Origin: Flavobacterium sandaracinum
GTDB lineage: Bacteria > Bacteroidota > Bacteroidia > Flavobacteriales > Flavobacteriaceae
Length of the DNA: 55,977 bases
Direction of reading: 5' to 3'
Assembly: GCF_004349135.1 (NCBI RefSeq)
Contig: NZ_SMFN01000020.1
Span: 9,720-65,696 of the forward strand
Positions 42,561-52,709 of the stretch are shown piece after piece. The translations under genes and the position numbers were made by a program. The notes beneath the pieces are model-generated. The model was given only the letters and a program-made list of their open reading frames with translations. It was not told the origin of the DNA and did not search any database. The stretch's first letter is position 1; the number at the start of each line of letters is the position of its first letter.

Positions 42561-44219
42561 ATGTTGAAAAACAATTTAAGATACGCCTTCCTATTGTTAC
42601 TTTTTATTGTTGTTGGTTGCGCAAAACGAGGCTCAATAACCGGTGGTTTAAAAGACACTATTGCACCCGTTTTAAAAGCAAGTTATCCAGAAAATTTTAG
42701 CAAAAACTTCAAAGGAAACGAAATTAAGTTGGTATTTGACGAGAATATCAAATTGAAAAATCTGAACAAACAATTGATCATTTCTCCACCAATGAAAAAC
42801 GAACCGTTGATTTTACCTACAACGGCAAGCAAAACGATTACCATAAAGATCAAAGATACTTTACAAGCAAATACCACTTACAGCTTTAATTTTGGCCAAA
42901 GTATCGCTGACAATAATGAAGGAAATCCATTCAATCAATTCAAATATGTATTTTCTACCGGCGATTATATTGACTCTTTGAGCCTTGATGGAATTGTAAA
43001 AAGCGCTTATGATAAAGAAATAGAATCATTCGTTTCGGTAATGCTATATGACGTGAATGACACTTTTAACGATTCAATTGTTTATAATGAAAATCCCAGA
43101 TACGTAACCAACACGTTAGATAGCCTAAAGACTTTTCGTTTTGATAATTTAAAAGCTGGAAAATACCTTCTTGTAGCCATGAAAGACTATAACAGCAACA
43201 ACAAATACAATCCAAAAACAGATAAAATTGGGTTTAGCAAGGAATTTATTACCGTCCCAAACGACACCATTTACGAGTTAGAGTTATTCAAAGAAACCCT
43301 TCCTTTCAAAATTTTCAAACCAAGTCAAGCTTCCGGGAACAGACTGCTCGTGGGATACGAAGGAAACGTGAATTCTGCGGCTGTAAGTCCAAAAATAGTA
43401 TTAAAAAACAATAATGATCTCTTGTCTACGATCATTACTAAATTTCCAAAAAAGGACTCCTTACAAATCTGGTACAAACCCATTAAAGTTGATTCGCTTA
43501 ATTTGGCTGTTGCCAAAGACAAGTACGAAACCAATTTCACCTTTAAAATAAAAGACCAAAAAAAGGACACCTTAAGCATCTCCCCAATACAAACTAGCAC
43601 CATAAAATTCAGAGAGCGTTTTACATTAGAAAGTTCAACCCCATTAATCCGCGTTGAAAATTCTAAAATAAATTTAATCAACAATGCAAGAACTGAAGTG
43701 GTTTTTACCTCCGAATACGATGAGTTTAATCAAAAATTATATTTTGACTTTAAAAAGGAACCCTCAGAAAATTACACTTTTACAATTCTTCCCGGAGCAT
43801 TAACTGATTTTTTCGAAAAATCGAATGATACGTTGACTTATAAACTAAACACTACAAACACATCAGATTACGGGAATCTCTCTGTAGCATTAGAAAACAT
43901 AAAAGAATTTCCTGTCCTGATAGAACTGACAAATATAAAAGGTGATGTTTTGGCGAGTGAATACACTGAAAAAAACACCACAGTAGAATTTAATTTAATC
44001 GACCCTGCACTTTATACCTTACGCGCTATTTATGATACTAATAAAAACAAGGAATGGGACGCTGGAAACTATTTAGAAAAACGTCAGGCTGAGGAAGTAA
44101 TCTATTTTTCCAAGGATATCGATGTTCGTGCTAATTGGGATGTGAATCAAATTTTTGATTTAAGCATTCCCTACACTCCCGAACCTAGAAAGAAAACCGA
44201 TAAGAAAAATCAGAACTAG
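42561..44219 (+). CDS. Ig-like domain lipoprotein
   Basis: A 552-residue protein. The N-terminus is a type II signal peptide with lipobox FIVVGC, placing the lipidated Cys at residue 20. Residues about 35-130 are a Big_5/SbsA-type Ig-like domain (DTIAPVLKASYPENF ... YVFSTGD). Further beta-rich repeats follow, with a calcium-like DYNSNNKYNPKTD loop at about 208 and a similar YDTNKNKEWD loop near residue 495. It is typical of conserved Bacteroidota outer-membrane or periplasmic lipoproteins of unknown role. Its last 4 bases overlap the convergent amidase gene. Confidence 0.85.
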   Translation: MLKNNLRYAFLLLLFIVVGCAKRGSITGGLKDTIAPVLKASYPENFSKNFKGNEIKLVFDENIKLKNLNKQLIISPPMKNEPLILPTTASKTITIKIKDTLQANTTYSFNFGQSIADNNEGNPFNQFKYVFSTGDYIDSLSLDGIVKSAYDKEIESFVSVMLYDVNDTFNDSIVYNENPRYVTNTLDSLKTFRFDNLKAGKYLLVAMKDYNSNNKYNPKTDKIGFSKEFITVPNDTIYELELFKETLPFKIFKPSQASGNRLLVGYEGNVNSAAVSPKIVLKNNNDLLSTIITKFPKKDSLQIWYKPIKVDSLNLAVAKDKYETNFTFKIKDQKKDTLSISPIQTSTIKFRERFTLESSTPLIRVENSKINLINNARTEVVFTSEYDEFNQKLYFDFKKEPSENYTFTILPGALTDFFEKSNDTLTYKLNTTNTSDYGNLSVALENIKEFPVLIELTNIKGDVLASEYTEKNTTVEFNLIDPALYTLRAIYDTNKNKEWDAGNYLEKRQAEEVIYFSKDIDVRANWDVNQIFDLSIPYTPEPRKKTDKKNQN

Positions 44220-44986
44220 CTATTCTTAATTTCAAAAGAGTCTCTGTCGTTTAAAAAACCTAATTTTTGTCGGGTTTCCAGCATTTTTTCTTTGTCTAAT
44301 ACTACTAAAAACGAACCTTCAGATTCTTCTGGATCCAAGACATAATTCCCAAGAAAATCGACCGCTTGTGAGTGACCAATGTATTCGTAACCATTCGAAT
44401 CAGTTCCTATTCTGTTGACACCAATAGCATAGCTCATATTTTCTATCGCACGGGCTTTTAGTAAAGCATCCCAAGCATTAGTTCTAATTTTTGGCCAACT
44501 TGCCACATAAATCAATAAGTCATAATCCTCTAAATTTCTGGAAAAAGCCGGAAATCGCAAATCATAACAAATCAGTGGACAAATTTTCCAACCCAAATAG
44601 TCGATTACTATTTTTTGGCTTCCACTTGTGTACACCTTATCCTCGCCAGCCAAGGTGAATAAATGTCTTTTATCATAATACTGGATTTCACCTGATGGAA
44701 ATACAAATACCAATCGATTGTAAAAATTCTCATTTTCCTTTATAACTAAACTTCCCATGATGGCGCAGTTTTTAGCTTTCGCCAAAGCTTGAAGCCAATT
44801 TACCGTTTGACCCTGCATGGTTTCAGCAACAGCTGTGGCATTCATCGTAAACCCGCTTGTAAACATTTCTGGTAATACAATTAAATCAACAGCAGAAACA
44901 ATTTTATTTATTTTAGCCTCGAAATAATCGCGATTTGACTTTGGATTTTCCCAAATTAAAGGAGCTTGGATCAGGTTGACTTGCAT
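44216..44986 (-). CDS. nitrilase-family omega-amidase (YafV/Nit2-like)
   Basis: About 256 residues from the ATG at 44986 (MQVNLIQAPLIWENP), which is the family's usual start and length; an upstream frame to 45049 is unlikely. The catalytic triad is visible: Glu in LPEMFTSGF, Lys in YDKRHLF and Cys in PLICYDLRFP. It hydrolyses omega-amides such as alpha-ketoglutaramate and belongs to methionine salvage or amide repair. It is divergent from the secreted-protein gene at 45059. Confidence 0.88.
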   Translation of the reverse strand: MQVNLIQAPLIWENPKSNRDYFEAKINKIVSAVDLIVLPEMFTSGFTMNATAVAETMQGQTVNWLQALAKAKNCAIMGSLVIKENENFYNRLVFVFPSGEIQYYDKRHLFTLAGEDKVYTSGSQKIVIDYLGWKICPLICYDLRFPAFSRNLEDYDLLIYVASWPKIRTNAWDALLKARAIENMSYAIGVNRIGTDSNGYEYIGHSQAVDFLGNYVLDPEESEGSFLVVLDKEKMLETRQKLGFLNDRDSFEIKNS

Positions 44987-45058
44987 TGTTATATTTTTTT
45001 TATAAAAATAAGGAATATCACAATACAATAAGTTCATTATATTAGCCAAAAAAACTTT

Positions 45059-45622
45059 ATGAAAAAGATCTTATTAGCAAGCACACTATTGTTTTCTGTT
45101 TTGATTTTTGGCCAGGAAAAATCTGGAGCAAAACAATTTTGGGAAAACTTACAAAAACAATGTGGCAAATCATTTGAAGGTGAAGTAAAAGAAGGTGCTG
45201 CAAATGATACTTTTCGAGATAAAAAACTAGTAATGCATGTTCGCAATTGTGATGAAAACACGATTCGGATTCCATTTTTTGTAGGAGACGATAAATCAAG
45301 AACTTGGGTATTAACCTATACAAATGATCGTATTCAATTGAAACACGATCACCGTCACGAAGATGGATCTGAAGATAAAGTGACTCAATACGGCGGAACA
45401 ACCTCAAATTCTGGTTCATCAACGCTTCAGTTTTTTCCGGCAGATCAAGAAACCTGCGACTTAATTCCAAATGCTTCCGCAAATGTCTGGTGGATTACTT
45501 TGGACGAAACCTCCTTCACGTATAACCTAAGACGCATCGGTTCAGACCGATTGTTTACTGTGAAATTTGACATTACAAAAGCAGTCGCAACACCTTCAGC
45601 ACCTTGGGGATGGAAAGACTAA
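45059..45622 (+). CDS. secreted hypothetical protein
   Basis: A 187-residue protein with a clear signal peptide (MKKILLASTLLFSVLIFGQ, cleavage near residue 19). The mature part is beta-rich with three Cys, a KHDHRHEDGSED segment and a C-terminal PWGWKD. It is probably periplasmic. Related small secreted proteins are common in Flavobacteriaceae, with no assigned function known to me. A strong hairpin follows the stop. Confidence 0.75.
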   Translation: MKKILLASTLLFSVLIFGQEKSGAKQFWENLQKQCGKSFEGEVKEGAANDTFRDKKLVMHVRNCDENTIRIPFFVGDDKSRTWVLTYTNDRIQLKHDHRHEDGSEDKVTQYGGTTSNSGSSTLQFFPADQETCDLIPNASANVWWITLDETSFTYNLRRIGSDRLFTVKFDITKAVATPSAPWGWKD

Positions 45623-45654
45623 ACTCAATCCTGAAATCTAACTTTTAACCATAA

Positions 45655-45690
45655 AAAAACGCATTCAACTTTGACATTGAATGCGTTTTT
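45655..45690. terminator. bidirectional terminator
   Basis: AAAAACGCATTCA and TGAATGCGTTTTT form a perfect 13-bp stem around a 10-base loop. It lies between the secreted-protein gene and the convergent sdh operon. Confidence 0.8.
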
Positions 45691-45742
45691 AAATTATTAT
45701 TTAATCTTTAGATCTTTGACTTTGGGCTTTACGACCCAATGA

Positions 45743-46489
45743 TTATCCTTTCAAACTTGCAGATAGATATTCTCTATTCATTCTAGCAATGTTCTCCAAA
45801 GAAATTCCTTTAGGACATTCTACTTCACAAGCTCCAGTATTGGTACAGTTACCAAAACCTTCCGCATCCATTTGCGCAACCATATTCATTACACGGTCAG
45901 CTGCTTCAACTTTACCTTGTGGCAATAAAGCAAATTGAGACACTTTTGCAGAAACAAATAACATAGCAGATGAGTTTTTACAACTTGCAACACAAGCTCC
46001 ACAACCAATACAAGTTGCAGCATCAAAAGCTCTATCTGCATCATGCTTAGGAATAGGAATTGTATTGGCATCGATTGTGTTTCCAGATGTGTTTACAGAC
46101 ACAAATCCACCCGATTGCTGGATTCTGTCAAATGCTCCTCTGTCTACTACTAAATCTTTAATTACTGGGAAAGCTTTTGCTCTAAATGGCTCAATAAAGA
46201 TAGTATCTCCATCTTTAAATTTACGCATGTGCAACTGACAAGTCGTAACTAAACGATCTGGTCCATGTGCTTCACCATTGATGTATAACGAACACATTCC
46301 GCAAATTCCTTCACGACAGTCATGATCAAAAGCAACTGTATCTTCTCCCTTAACGATCAACTCATCGTTTAAAATGTCAAGCATTTCAAGGAAAGACATA
46401 TCTGGTTCAATTCCGTCAATGGGATATTCTACGATTTTACCTTCTGCAGCGGCATTTTTCTGACGCCATATTTTTAATGTAAGTTTCAT
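45743..46489 (-). CDS. sdhB: succinate dehydrogenase/fumarate reductase iron-sulfur subunit
   Basis: About 248 residues from the ATG at 46489 ([12 protein letters not shown]); a further upstream frame exists but is not family-like. All three clusters are marked: [16 protein letters not shown] ... C for 2Fe-2[12 protein letters not shown] for 4Fe-4S, and [12 protein letters not shown] for the 3Fe-4S site. It passes electrons from SdhA to the membrane subunit in the TCA cycle and respiratory complex II. It is the last gene of sdhCAB. The 88 bases before it contain three tandem AAAGTCG repeats (about 46510-46530). Confidence 0.95.
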   Translation of the reverse strand: MKLTLKIWRQKNAAAEGKIVEYPIDGIEPDMSFLEMLDILNDELIVKGEDTVAFDHDCREGICGMCSLYINGEAHGPDRLVTTCQLHMRKFKDGDTIFIEPFRAKAFPVIKDLVVDRGAFDRIQQSGGFVSVNTSGNTIDANTIPIPKHDADRAFDAATCIGCGACVASCKNSSAMLFVSAKVSQFALLPQGKVEAADRVMNMVAQMDAEGFGNCTNTGACEVECPKGISLENIARMNREYLSASLKG

Positions 46490-46577
46490 ATTTTTAGTTT
46501 GAAAGTCATAAAGTCGAAAGTCGAAAGTCGATTGACATGGTGCCATTTGACTTTAAGACGTTAGACATTTGACTAAA

Positions 46578-48578
46578 TTATTTATAACTTCTTTGAACCA
46601 GTTTCACGTTATCAAACACTAATTGCTCTTTGTGCAACACTGCATCGCTAGGACTTCCTTTGTATTCCCATGCTGCAACATACGCAAAGTTTTCGTCATC
46701 ACGTTGTGCTTCTCCTTCTGGTGTTTGGTACTCTTCACGGAAATGTCCTCCACAAGATTCGTTTCTATGCAACGCGTCTTTAGCAAATAACTCTCCTAAT
46801 TCAAGGAAATCTGCAATACGAAGTGCTTTGGCCAACTCTGGATTAAAACTATCTGCTGTTCCAGGAATTTTTACTTCTTTGTAAAATTCTTCTCTGATGG
46901 CTGCAATTTCATTTTGCGCTTCCGTTAAACCTTCAGCATTACGTGCCATTCCAACTTTGTCCCACATGATTTTTCCTAATTTCTTATGGAAATAATCTGC
47001 TGGTTTTGAACCTCCATTATTCATCAAGGCTACAATCTGTTGTTTTACATTATTCTCTGCTTGCTCAAACTCAGGTGAATCAGTAGAAATGGTACCCATT
47101 TTAATATCTGGTGCCAAATAATCTCCAATAGTGTATGGCAATACAAAATAACCATCAGCCAAACCTTGCATCAACGCCGAAGCTCCTAGTCTGTTGGCCC
47201 CGTGATCTGAGAAGTTAGATTCTCCAATAGAGAAACATCCTGGAATAGTCGTTTGTAAGTTATAATCAACCCAAGTTCCTCCCATAGTATAATGCACTGC
47301 AGGATAAATCATCATAGGCGTTGCGTATGGATTCTCATCTACAATTTTCTCATACATCTGGAATAAGTTACCGTATTTATTAGCTACAACTTCAGTTCCT
47401 AATTGAACAACCAAAGCGTTATCATTCTCGTCCAAATGTTTTAACCTAGCTTGATCTATTCCATATCTTTCGATTGCCGCAGCAAAATCAAGGTAAACCG
47501 CTTCTCCTGTTTTATTAACACCAAAACCGGCATCACATCTTTCTTTAGCTGCACGAGAAGCAATATCTCTAGGCACTAAATTTCCAAAAGCTGGATATCT
47601 TCTTTCTAAATAATAATCTCTGTCTGCTTCCGCAATTTGAGTTGGTTTTAATTTTCCTTCACGAATCGCTTTTGCATCTTCTAATTTTGCAGGAACCCAA
47701 ATACGTCCGTCATTACGCAAAGATTCTGACATCAAGGTCAATTTTGCTTGATGATCTCCAGATACTGGAATACATGTTGGGTGAATTTGCGTGTAACAAG
47801 GATTTGCAAAATACGCTCCTCTTTTGTGAATTTTCCAAGCTGCTGTTACGTTACTTCCCATTGCGTTAGTCGACAAGAAAAATACGTTTCCGTATCCTCC
47901 AGAAGCAATAACTACAGCATGCGCAGAGTGTCTTTCGATTTCTCCTGTAACCAAGTTACGTGCTATAATTCCTCTCGCTTTTCCGTTTACGATTACTAAG
48001 TCTAGCATCTCGTGACGGTTGTGCATTTTTATTTTTCCACGACCTATTTGGCGATTCATTGCTGAATAAGCACCTAATAAAAGTTGTTGTCCTGTTTGTC
48101 CTTTAGCATAAAAAGTTCTGGAAACTAATGTACCTCCAAAAGAACGGTTATCTAATAATCCACCATATTCACGAGCAAAAGGAACACCTTGAGCCACACA
48201 CTGGTCGATTATATTAGTAGAAACCTCAGCTAGACGGTGTACGTTTGCTTCACGCGCACGATAATCGCCTCCTTTTACTGTATCATAAAACAAACGGAAA
48301 GTTGAATCTCCATCTCCTTGATAATTCTTTGCAGCATTAATTCCCCCTTGTGCAGCAATAGAGTGCGCACGACGTGGTGAATCTTGAAAACAAAATGCTT
48401 TTACGTTATATCCTAACTCTGCTAATGTTGCAGCTGCAGAACCTCCAGCTAATCCTGTACCAACTACAATAATATCTAAATTACGTTTGTTAGCAGGGTT
48501 TACTAAATTAATATGATCTTTATAATTTGTCCATTTGTCCGAAATTGAACCTCCTGGAATTTTTGAATCTAATGCCAT
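46578..48578 (-). CDS. sdhA: succinate dehydrogenase/fumarate reductase flavoprotein subunit
   Basis: A 666-residue protein of the long Bacteroidota type. It has an N-terminal dinucleotide-binding motif ([17 protein letters not shown]), the covalent-FAD region [15 protein letters not shown], the active-site HPTCIP loop and a C-terminal HFREEYQ segment. It oxidises succinate to fumarate with FAD and joins SdhB and SdhC in complex II. It lies 13 bases after sdhC and 88 before sdhB. Confidence 0.96.
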   Translation of the reverse strand: MALDSKIPGGSISDKWTNYKDHINLVNPANKRNLDIIVVGTGLAGGSAAATLAELGYNVKAFCFQDSPRRAHSIAAQGGINAAKNYQGDGDSTFRLFYDTVKGGDYRAREANVHRLAEVSTNIIDQCVAQGVPFAREYGGLLDNRSFGGTLVSRTFYAKGQTGQQLLLGAYSAMNRQIGRGKIKMHNRHEMLDLVIVNGKARGIIARNLVTGEIERHSAHAVVIASGGYGNVFFLSTNAMGSNVTAAWKIHKRGAYFANPCYTQIHPTCIPVSGDHQAKLTLMSESLRNDGRIWVPAKLEDAKAIREGKLKPTQIAEADRDYYLERRYPAFGNLVPRDIASRAAKERCDAGFGVNKTGEAVYLDFAAAIERYGIDQARLKHLDENDNALVVQLGTEVVANKYGNLFQMYEKIVDENPYATPMMIYPAVHYTMGGTWVDYNLQTTIPGCFSIGESNFSDHGANRLGASALMQGLADGYFVLPYTIGDYLAPDIKMGTISTDSPEFEQAENNVKQQIVALMNNGGSKPADYFHKKLGKIMWDKVGMARNAEGLTEAQNEIAAIREEFYKEVKIPGTADSFNPELAKALRIADFLELGELFAKDALHRNESCGGHFREEYQTPEGEAQRDDENFAYVAAWEYKGSPSDAVLHKEQLVFDNVKLVQRSYK

Positions 48579-48591
48579 TTATAATTTAATA

Positions 48592-49257
48592 TTAATGATT
48601 AAAATGATGAAATAATGCAATGAAAATGAATCCAAAAGGAATTACGATTGCAAAACCATATCCGAAACCTTTTAATGATTTTGAATACTTATTATTAAAT
48701 CCAACGGATTGAAAAGAAGAACTGAATCCATGCCATAAGTGCAATGACAACAAAAGGAATGATAAGGAATACAATCCCGTACGTATTGGACTCTCGAATT
48801 TTTCAGCTAATTCATGAAAATATCTAGTTTCATTCAATGGACTAACATCTACATATTTGTAAACCATTTCGGGAACCCAAAAATCATAAAAATGAACTAA
48901 TAAAAACGCTAAAACTACTGATCCAGAAATGATCATATTTCTTGAAGCCCAAGAAGAATTAGCCGCTCCGTTATTCTTAGCATAAGAAATTGGTCTTGCA
49001 CTGTTATTTTTATATTCCAATACAAAACCCATTATAAAGTGAAATATTACCCCTACAATTAATATAGGCTGTATAACAAATTGAACTAATGGATTATTTC
49101 CCATAAAGTGGGAAATGGAATTAAACGTATCGGCACTGAAAACCGATGTCATATTGATAAAAAAATGCTGTGCTAGAAACAACATCAGAAAAAGGCCTGA
49201 AAGTGCCATAGCTACTTTTTTTGCTATTGACGATTTCAATAATGCAGATTTTGCCAT
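48592..49257 (-). CDS. sdhC: succinate dehydrogenase cytochrome b subunit
   Basis: A 221-residue membrane protein of the single-subunit b558 type, with about five hydrophobic segments and His residues in them (FLAQHFF, HFIMGF, LLVHFYDF, LHLWHGF) that can ligate heme. It anchors SdhA and SdhB and reduces menaquinone. First gene of the operon. Confidence 0.93.
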   Translation of the reverse strand: MAKSALLKSSIAKKVAMALSGLFLMLFLAQHFFINMTSVFSADTFNSISHFMGNNPLVQFVIQPILIVGVIFHFIMGFVLEYKNNSARPISYAKNNGAANSSWASRNMIISGSVVLAFLLVHFYDFWVPEMVYKYVDVSPLNETRYFHELAEKFESPIRTGLYSLSFLLLSLHLWHGFSSSFQSVGFNNKYSKSLKGFGYGFAIVIPFGFIFIALFHHFNH

Positions 49258-49626
49258 AAGATTTAAATAATTGATTTTAAAGAATTGTACAAAAATAAAG
49301 CAATTAGACAGTAACTACAACCTTTTCGCTGTTATTTATAATGAATTTAAAGTGTTTTACACAAAACACCAAGAAATCCTTAAAAATCTAACATATACCC
49401 TAAAATTGGCAGAAAAGCGATTAAACAAAAAAGAAAAAAATCTTAAATAGCTCATCGCGATATTGCTGAAAAAGCGAGCTGTAAACAGTCCAAAAATAGC
49501 AATTCAATAATTTTTATCGTGCTAAATTTCCAATTCAACAAAAAGTACAGGACTTGCCATTTTAAGACTCCAAATCACTTGCTGTAGCTAGCTATGCTTT
49601 TAACTTTGTCTTTTAAAATTTAAAGA
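49258..49626. other. intergenic region between divergent sdhC and HMG-CoA synthase
   Basis: About 370 AT-rich bases that must hold both promoters. I see no gene and no strong repeat; a GAAAAAGCGAGCTG sequence near 49467 has no clear partner. Confidence 0.4.
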
Positions 49627-50988
49627 ATGAAAATAGGAATTGACGCTATCACTTTTGATGTTGCAAAAATACATTTACCAATTAAAACTTTGGCAAAAAC
49701 CAGAAATATTGATCCCGAAAAATTAGAAAAAGGACTGGGACTGCTCAAAATGACTTTACCGGACACCCATCAAGACACAGTAGTTTTTGGGGCTAATGCC
49801 TTGACAAAATTAATTATAGATCAGGCAATTGACCTTAAAGACGTAGCGCGCATTTATGTGGGAACAGAAAGCGCAATTGACAGCTCAAAACCAATCAGCT
49901 CGTTTTTAGTAGCATTGATGGAAGAAGAATTTGGAGAAAATAGCTTATCCGAATGCGATGTGGTCGATTTTACTTTTGCCTGCATTGGTGGAGTGGATGC
50001 CATGCAAAACTGTATCGATTTTGTAACCTTGAATCCAACCAAAAAAGCCATTGTCGTTGCTACCGATTTTGCAAAATACGATTTGAACTCTACCGGTGAA
50101 TACACGCAAGGCGCCGGCGCTTTGGCCATGCTGATAACTTCAGATCCAAGGATTATAGCTTTCGAAAACAATTGGGCCACCAGCACCAAAGGCGTTTTTG
50201 ACTTTTTTAAACCATACCGAACGATTTCGAAAACAGCAATTACAGGAAATGAAACAAACGAAGCTTGGTTTGAAAATCTAGAAAGCGAAATTGAAATCCA
50301 CAAAGACCAACCCGTTTTTGACGGCCAATATTCGAATCAATGTTATATGGATCGAACTAGAGATGCTTACTTTTCGTTCAAAAAATTAAAAAACACCACC
50401 GAAACCGTTTACGATTCCTGGAAAAGCATTGTTATGCATTTGCCTTACGCTTTTCAAGGACGCCGAATGTTATCTGAAATTTATGCTTTAGACGGCTCGA
50501 ATACAACTATTTCAGGAAACGAAGATGCTATTGAATACCAAAACAAACTGAAAGAAACGAGCAAATCTGATGCCTACAAAACGTTTGTTACCGAAAAATT
50601 AATGCCTGCCGAAATTGCTTCATCACTGATAGGAAATCTTTATACCGGATCTATTTTTATGGGTTTACTGTCCACTTTAGCACATCATTACGACACAAAA
50701 AAAGAAATTTCTGGAACCACATTTGGATTCCTAGCCTACGGAAGCGGTTCTAAATCGAAAGTATTTGAAGGAACCATTCAACCCAATTGGAAATCAGCGA
50801 TGACAAGCATACACCTTTTTGAAACCCTAGAAAAAAGCTTTGAAATAGATTTTGAAGCTTACGAAAAACTCCATAAAAAGGAACAAAAAATGAGTGTTCA
50901 AGTTCCAAAAAGCGAATGGACCCTGGATCATATTGAAACTGAAAATCCTAACTTATTAGGAGCACGTTATTACAAGTGGGCCGAATAA
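49627..50988 (+). CDS. hydroxymethylglutaryl-CoA synthase
   Basis: A 453-residue protein with a thiolase-like fold. It has an N-terminal MKIGIDAITFDVAKIHLP, the nucleophile Cys in DFTFACIGGVDAM, His in MHLPYAFQGRRM, and the Gly-rich YGSGSKSKVFEG motif near residue 375. It condenses acetyl-CoA with acetoacetyl-CoA to HMG-CoA, the committed entry to the mevalonate pathway that Flavobacteriia use for isoprenoids. It is monocistronic by layout, with a long hairpin terminator after it. Confidence 0.93.
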   Translation: MKIGIDAITFDVAKIHLPIKTLAKTRNIDPEKLEKGLGLLKMTLPDTHQDTVVFGANALTKLIIDQAIDLKDVARIYVGTESAIDSSKPISSFLVALMEEEFGENSLSECDVVDFTFACIGGVDAMQNCIDFVTLNPTKKAIVVATDFAKYDLNSTGEYTQGAGALAMLITSDPRIIAFENNWATSTKGVFDFFKPYRTISKTAITGNETNEAWFENLESEIEIHKDQPVFDGQYSNQCYMDRTRDAYFSFKKLKNTTETVYDSWKSIVMHLPYAFQGRRMLSEIYALDGSNTTISGNEDAIEYQNKLKETSKSDAYKTFVTEKLMPAEIASSLIGNLYTGSIFMGLLSTLAHHYDTKKEISGTTFGFLAYGSGSKSKVFEGTIQPNWKSAMTSIHLFETLEKSFEIDFEAYEKLHKKEQKMSVQVPKSEWTLDHIETENPNLLGARYYKWAE

Positions 50989-50997
50989 TCAAACCCT

Positions 50998-51052
50998 AAA
51001 ATAAGAAAGCGACGAAAATTCTACTAGGAATTTTTCGTCGCTTTCTTATTTT
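50998..51052. terminator. long bidirectional terminator
   Basis: A perfect 21-bp stem (50998-51018 with 51032-51052) around a 13-base loop, flanked by A and T runs, lies between two convergent genes. Confidence 0.85.
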
Positions 51053-51066
51053 AACACAACATCCAA

Positions 51067-52548
51067 CTAACTAAACTTCGCCATATACTGCTGCACAATC
51101 AAATCTGTATTTTCATTGCGTGTTTTCTGCTCCAATTGAATTGGTGGAGAAGCTCTTTCCAAACAATTTTTAACTGCACAGGTTTCACAAGTAACTCCAA
51201 CCACTTGTTTCTTGATGGAATTGCTCTCCATAAATTTAAATTTCTTTTTAACCGCTGGTGTGATCAAAATTCCAACAGAAATACTACGAATACAATCTAC
51301 CTTGAACGGATCTGGTGTTGCAGATGAAAAGACCAAGTACTCATTTTTACTGTTTTCATAACTGGATATTTGAGCGTCAAAGAAGTGATTTTTCTTTTGT
51401 TTCAAAGATTCTTCAATAGTCCGAATAGAAACCCAGCGGCGGCAATAATGCTCATTCATTTCATTCGCATGCGGTTCCTGCTGATTCGTGATGTGCAATT
51501 CCTTTTTTATCTGGTACGTATCAGCTCCAATTTTATGAGACAATCTAAGAAAAAAGAGATTTTTTAATTGAAAATCTTTTGGTAAAATATTGGTTAATCT
51601 TTGGTAAAAAGATTCTGGCGAAACATTAAATCCGCTCATTAGCGCGATCATCTCTTGCGGTTTTGGATCTGTTTTTGCTAGAAAAATATTCAATTCATCA
51701 ATCAATTTTTGTCTAGGTATAAGTAAGGCCCCTGCAAAATAGGAGGCATAAAAATTATTTAAAACCTGATCAAAATTATCAAATTTAATCCAACTAAAGG
51801 TATACAACCGCTCTGTAATTTCTAGATAATTATAGGCAATTTCTTTGGCTAGAATAAATGCTTTTTGAGGTTCATCAATATCTAGTGAAAGTAATAACGT
51901 CTTACTTTTTGGCACAAATATCGATCGTAAGTCCCCTAACTGTTCTTGTTCAGAAAAAATAAGCTCTTGGATTGTGTATCCATATTCCTCAATCAATATT
52001 GCCGTGAGCTCCTCAACAGAAATTTTAGTATCAATATTTACATAAAAAGCTTTGGAGAACTCCAACACCTTTTGCTCTAAATCTTCAAAGTAGTTATTGT
52101 GCGCCTCTTGATACGAACGTAAAGAAGCCAAAAAGAAACTTTCTCGGGTCAAATTATAATGTTGCGCAATCTCAATAATCGTACTTATAAAGGCATTGAC
52201 TTTTGCGGGAGCATTAGCAATAATATCGATCAGATCGTTTTCCTGAATCCCGAAAATTTCAAGAGGTATCTCTTTTAGAATCCCCGATTTTAGGATTTCT
52301 CCGATGGGCGCCAGATTATTATCCAATTTCAATGAAACCATATTATCATAGGAAATATCTAATTTTTCAGCTAAGAGAATGATTTTATCTGTTTTAGGAT
52401 ACTTCTTCCCTTTTTCAATTTCATTTAAATATGATTTTGAAAGGTCTGTAATTTTGGCTAAGCCAAATAAAGATAAATTCCTATTCGTTCGCGCCTGCTT
52501 GAGTTTTAGGCCAAAAATCAGCTTGATGTAATCCTTTTCTATGTTCAT
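51067..52548 (-). CDS. short-chain fatty-acyl transcriptional regulator (RamB/ScfR-like)
   Basis: A 493-residue protein. It has an N-terminal XRE helix-turn-helix (about 12-65, FGLKLKQARTNRNLSLFGLAKITDLSKSYLNEIEKGK), a central IrrE/ImmA-like domain (about 150-290) and a DUF2083-type C-terminus with clustered cysteines (CETCAVKNCLERASPP). The zinc-protease HExxH of IrrE is replaced (LAKEIAYNYLE), as is usual for the sensor members of this group. The family controls acetate, propionate and glyoxylate genes in response to acyl-CoA. It is divergent from malate synthase and isocitrate lyase, the expected targets. Confidence 0.88.
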   Translation of the reverse strand: MNIEKDYIKLIFGLKLKQARTNRNLSLFGLAKITDLSKSYLNEIEKGKKYPKTDKIILLAEKLDISYDNMVSLKLDNNLAPIGEILKSGILKEIPLEIFGIQENDLIDIIANAPAKVNAFISTIIEIAQHYNLTRESFFLASLRSYQEAHNNYFEDLEQKVLEFSKAFYVNIDTKISVEELTAILIEEYGYTIQELIFSEQEQLGDLRSIFVPKSKTLLLSLDIDEPQKAFILAKEIAYNYLEITERLYTFSWIKFDNFDQVLNNFYASYFAGALLIPRQKLIDELNIFLAKTDPKPQEMIALMSGFNVSPESFYQRLTNILPKDFQLKNLFFLRLSHKIGADTYQIKKELHITNQQEPHANEMNEHYCRRWVSIRTIEESLKQKKNHFFDAQISSYENSKNEYLVFSSATPDPFKVDCIRSISVGILITPAVKKKFKFMESNSIKKQVVGVTCETCAVKNCLERASPPIQLEQKTRNENTDLIVQQYMAKFS

Positions 52549-52602
52549 ATTTCAAAGATACATTAAAAAATATTTGCGTCAAAAAAATTATTTTCAACTT
52601 TT

Positions 52603-52616
52603 AGCGTACGTTCGCT
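52603..52616. promoter_or_regulatory. possible operator between regulator and glyoxylate genes
   Basis: AGCGTACGTTCGCT is an imperfect dyad (AGCG and CGCT arms) in the 161-base divergent promoter region. It would suit binding by the regulator, but nothing proves it. Confidence 0.3.
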
Positions 52617-52709
52617 TGTTTTATAAAAAACTTTTTGTAGTATTGCAGTGTTGAATAATTACATATTCCTATCAAAAGTCAATTAGTGTTAAATTAAATA
52701 AGCCATAAA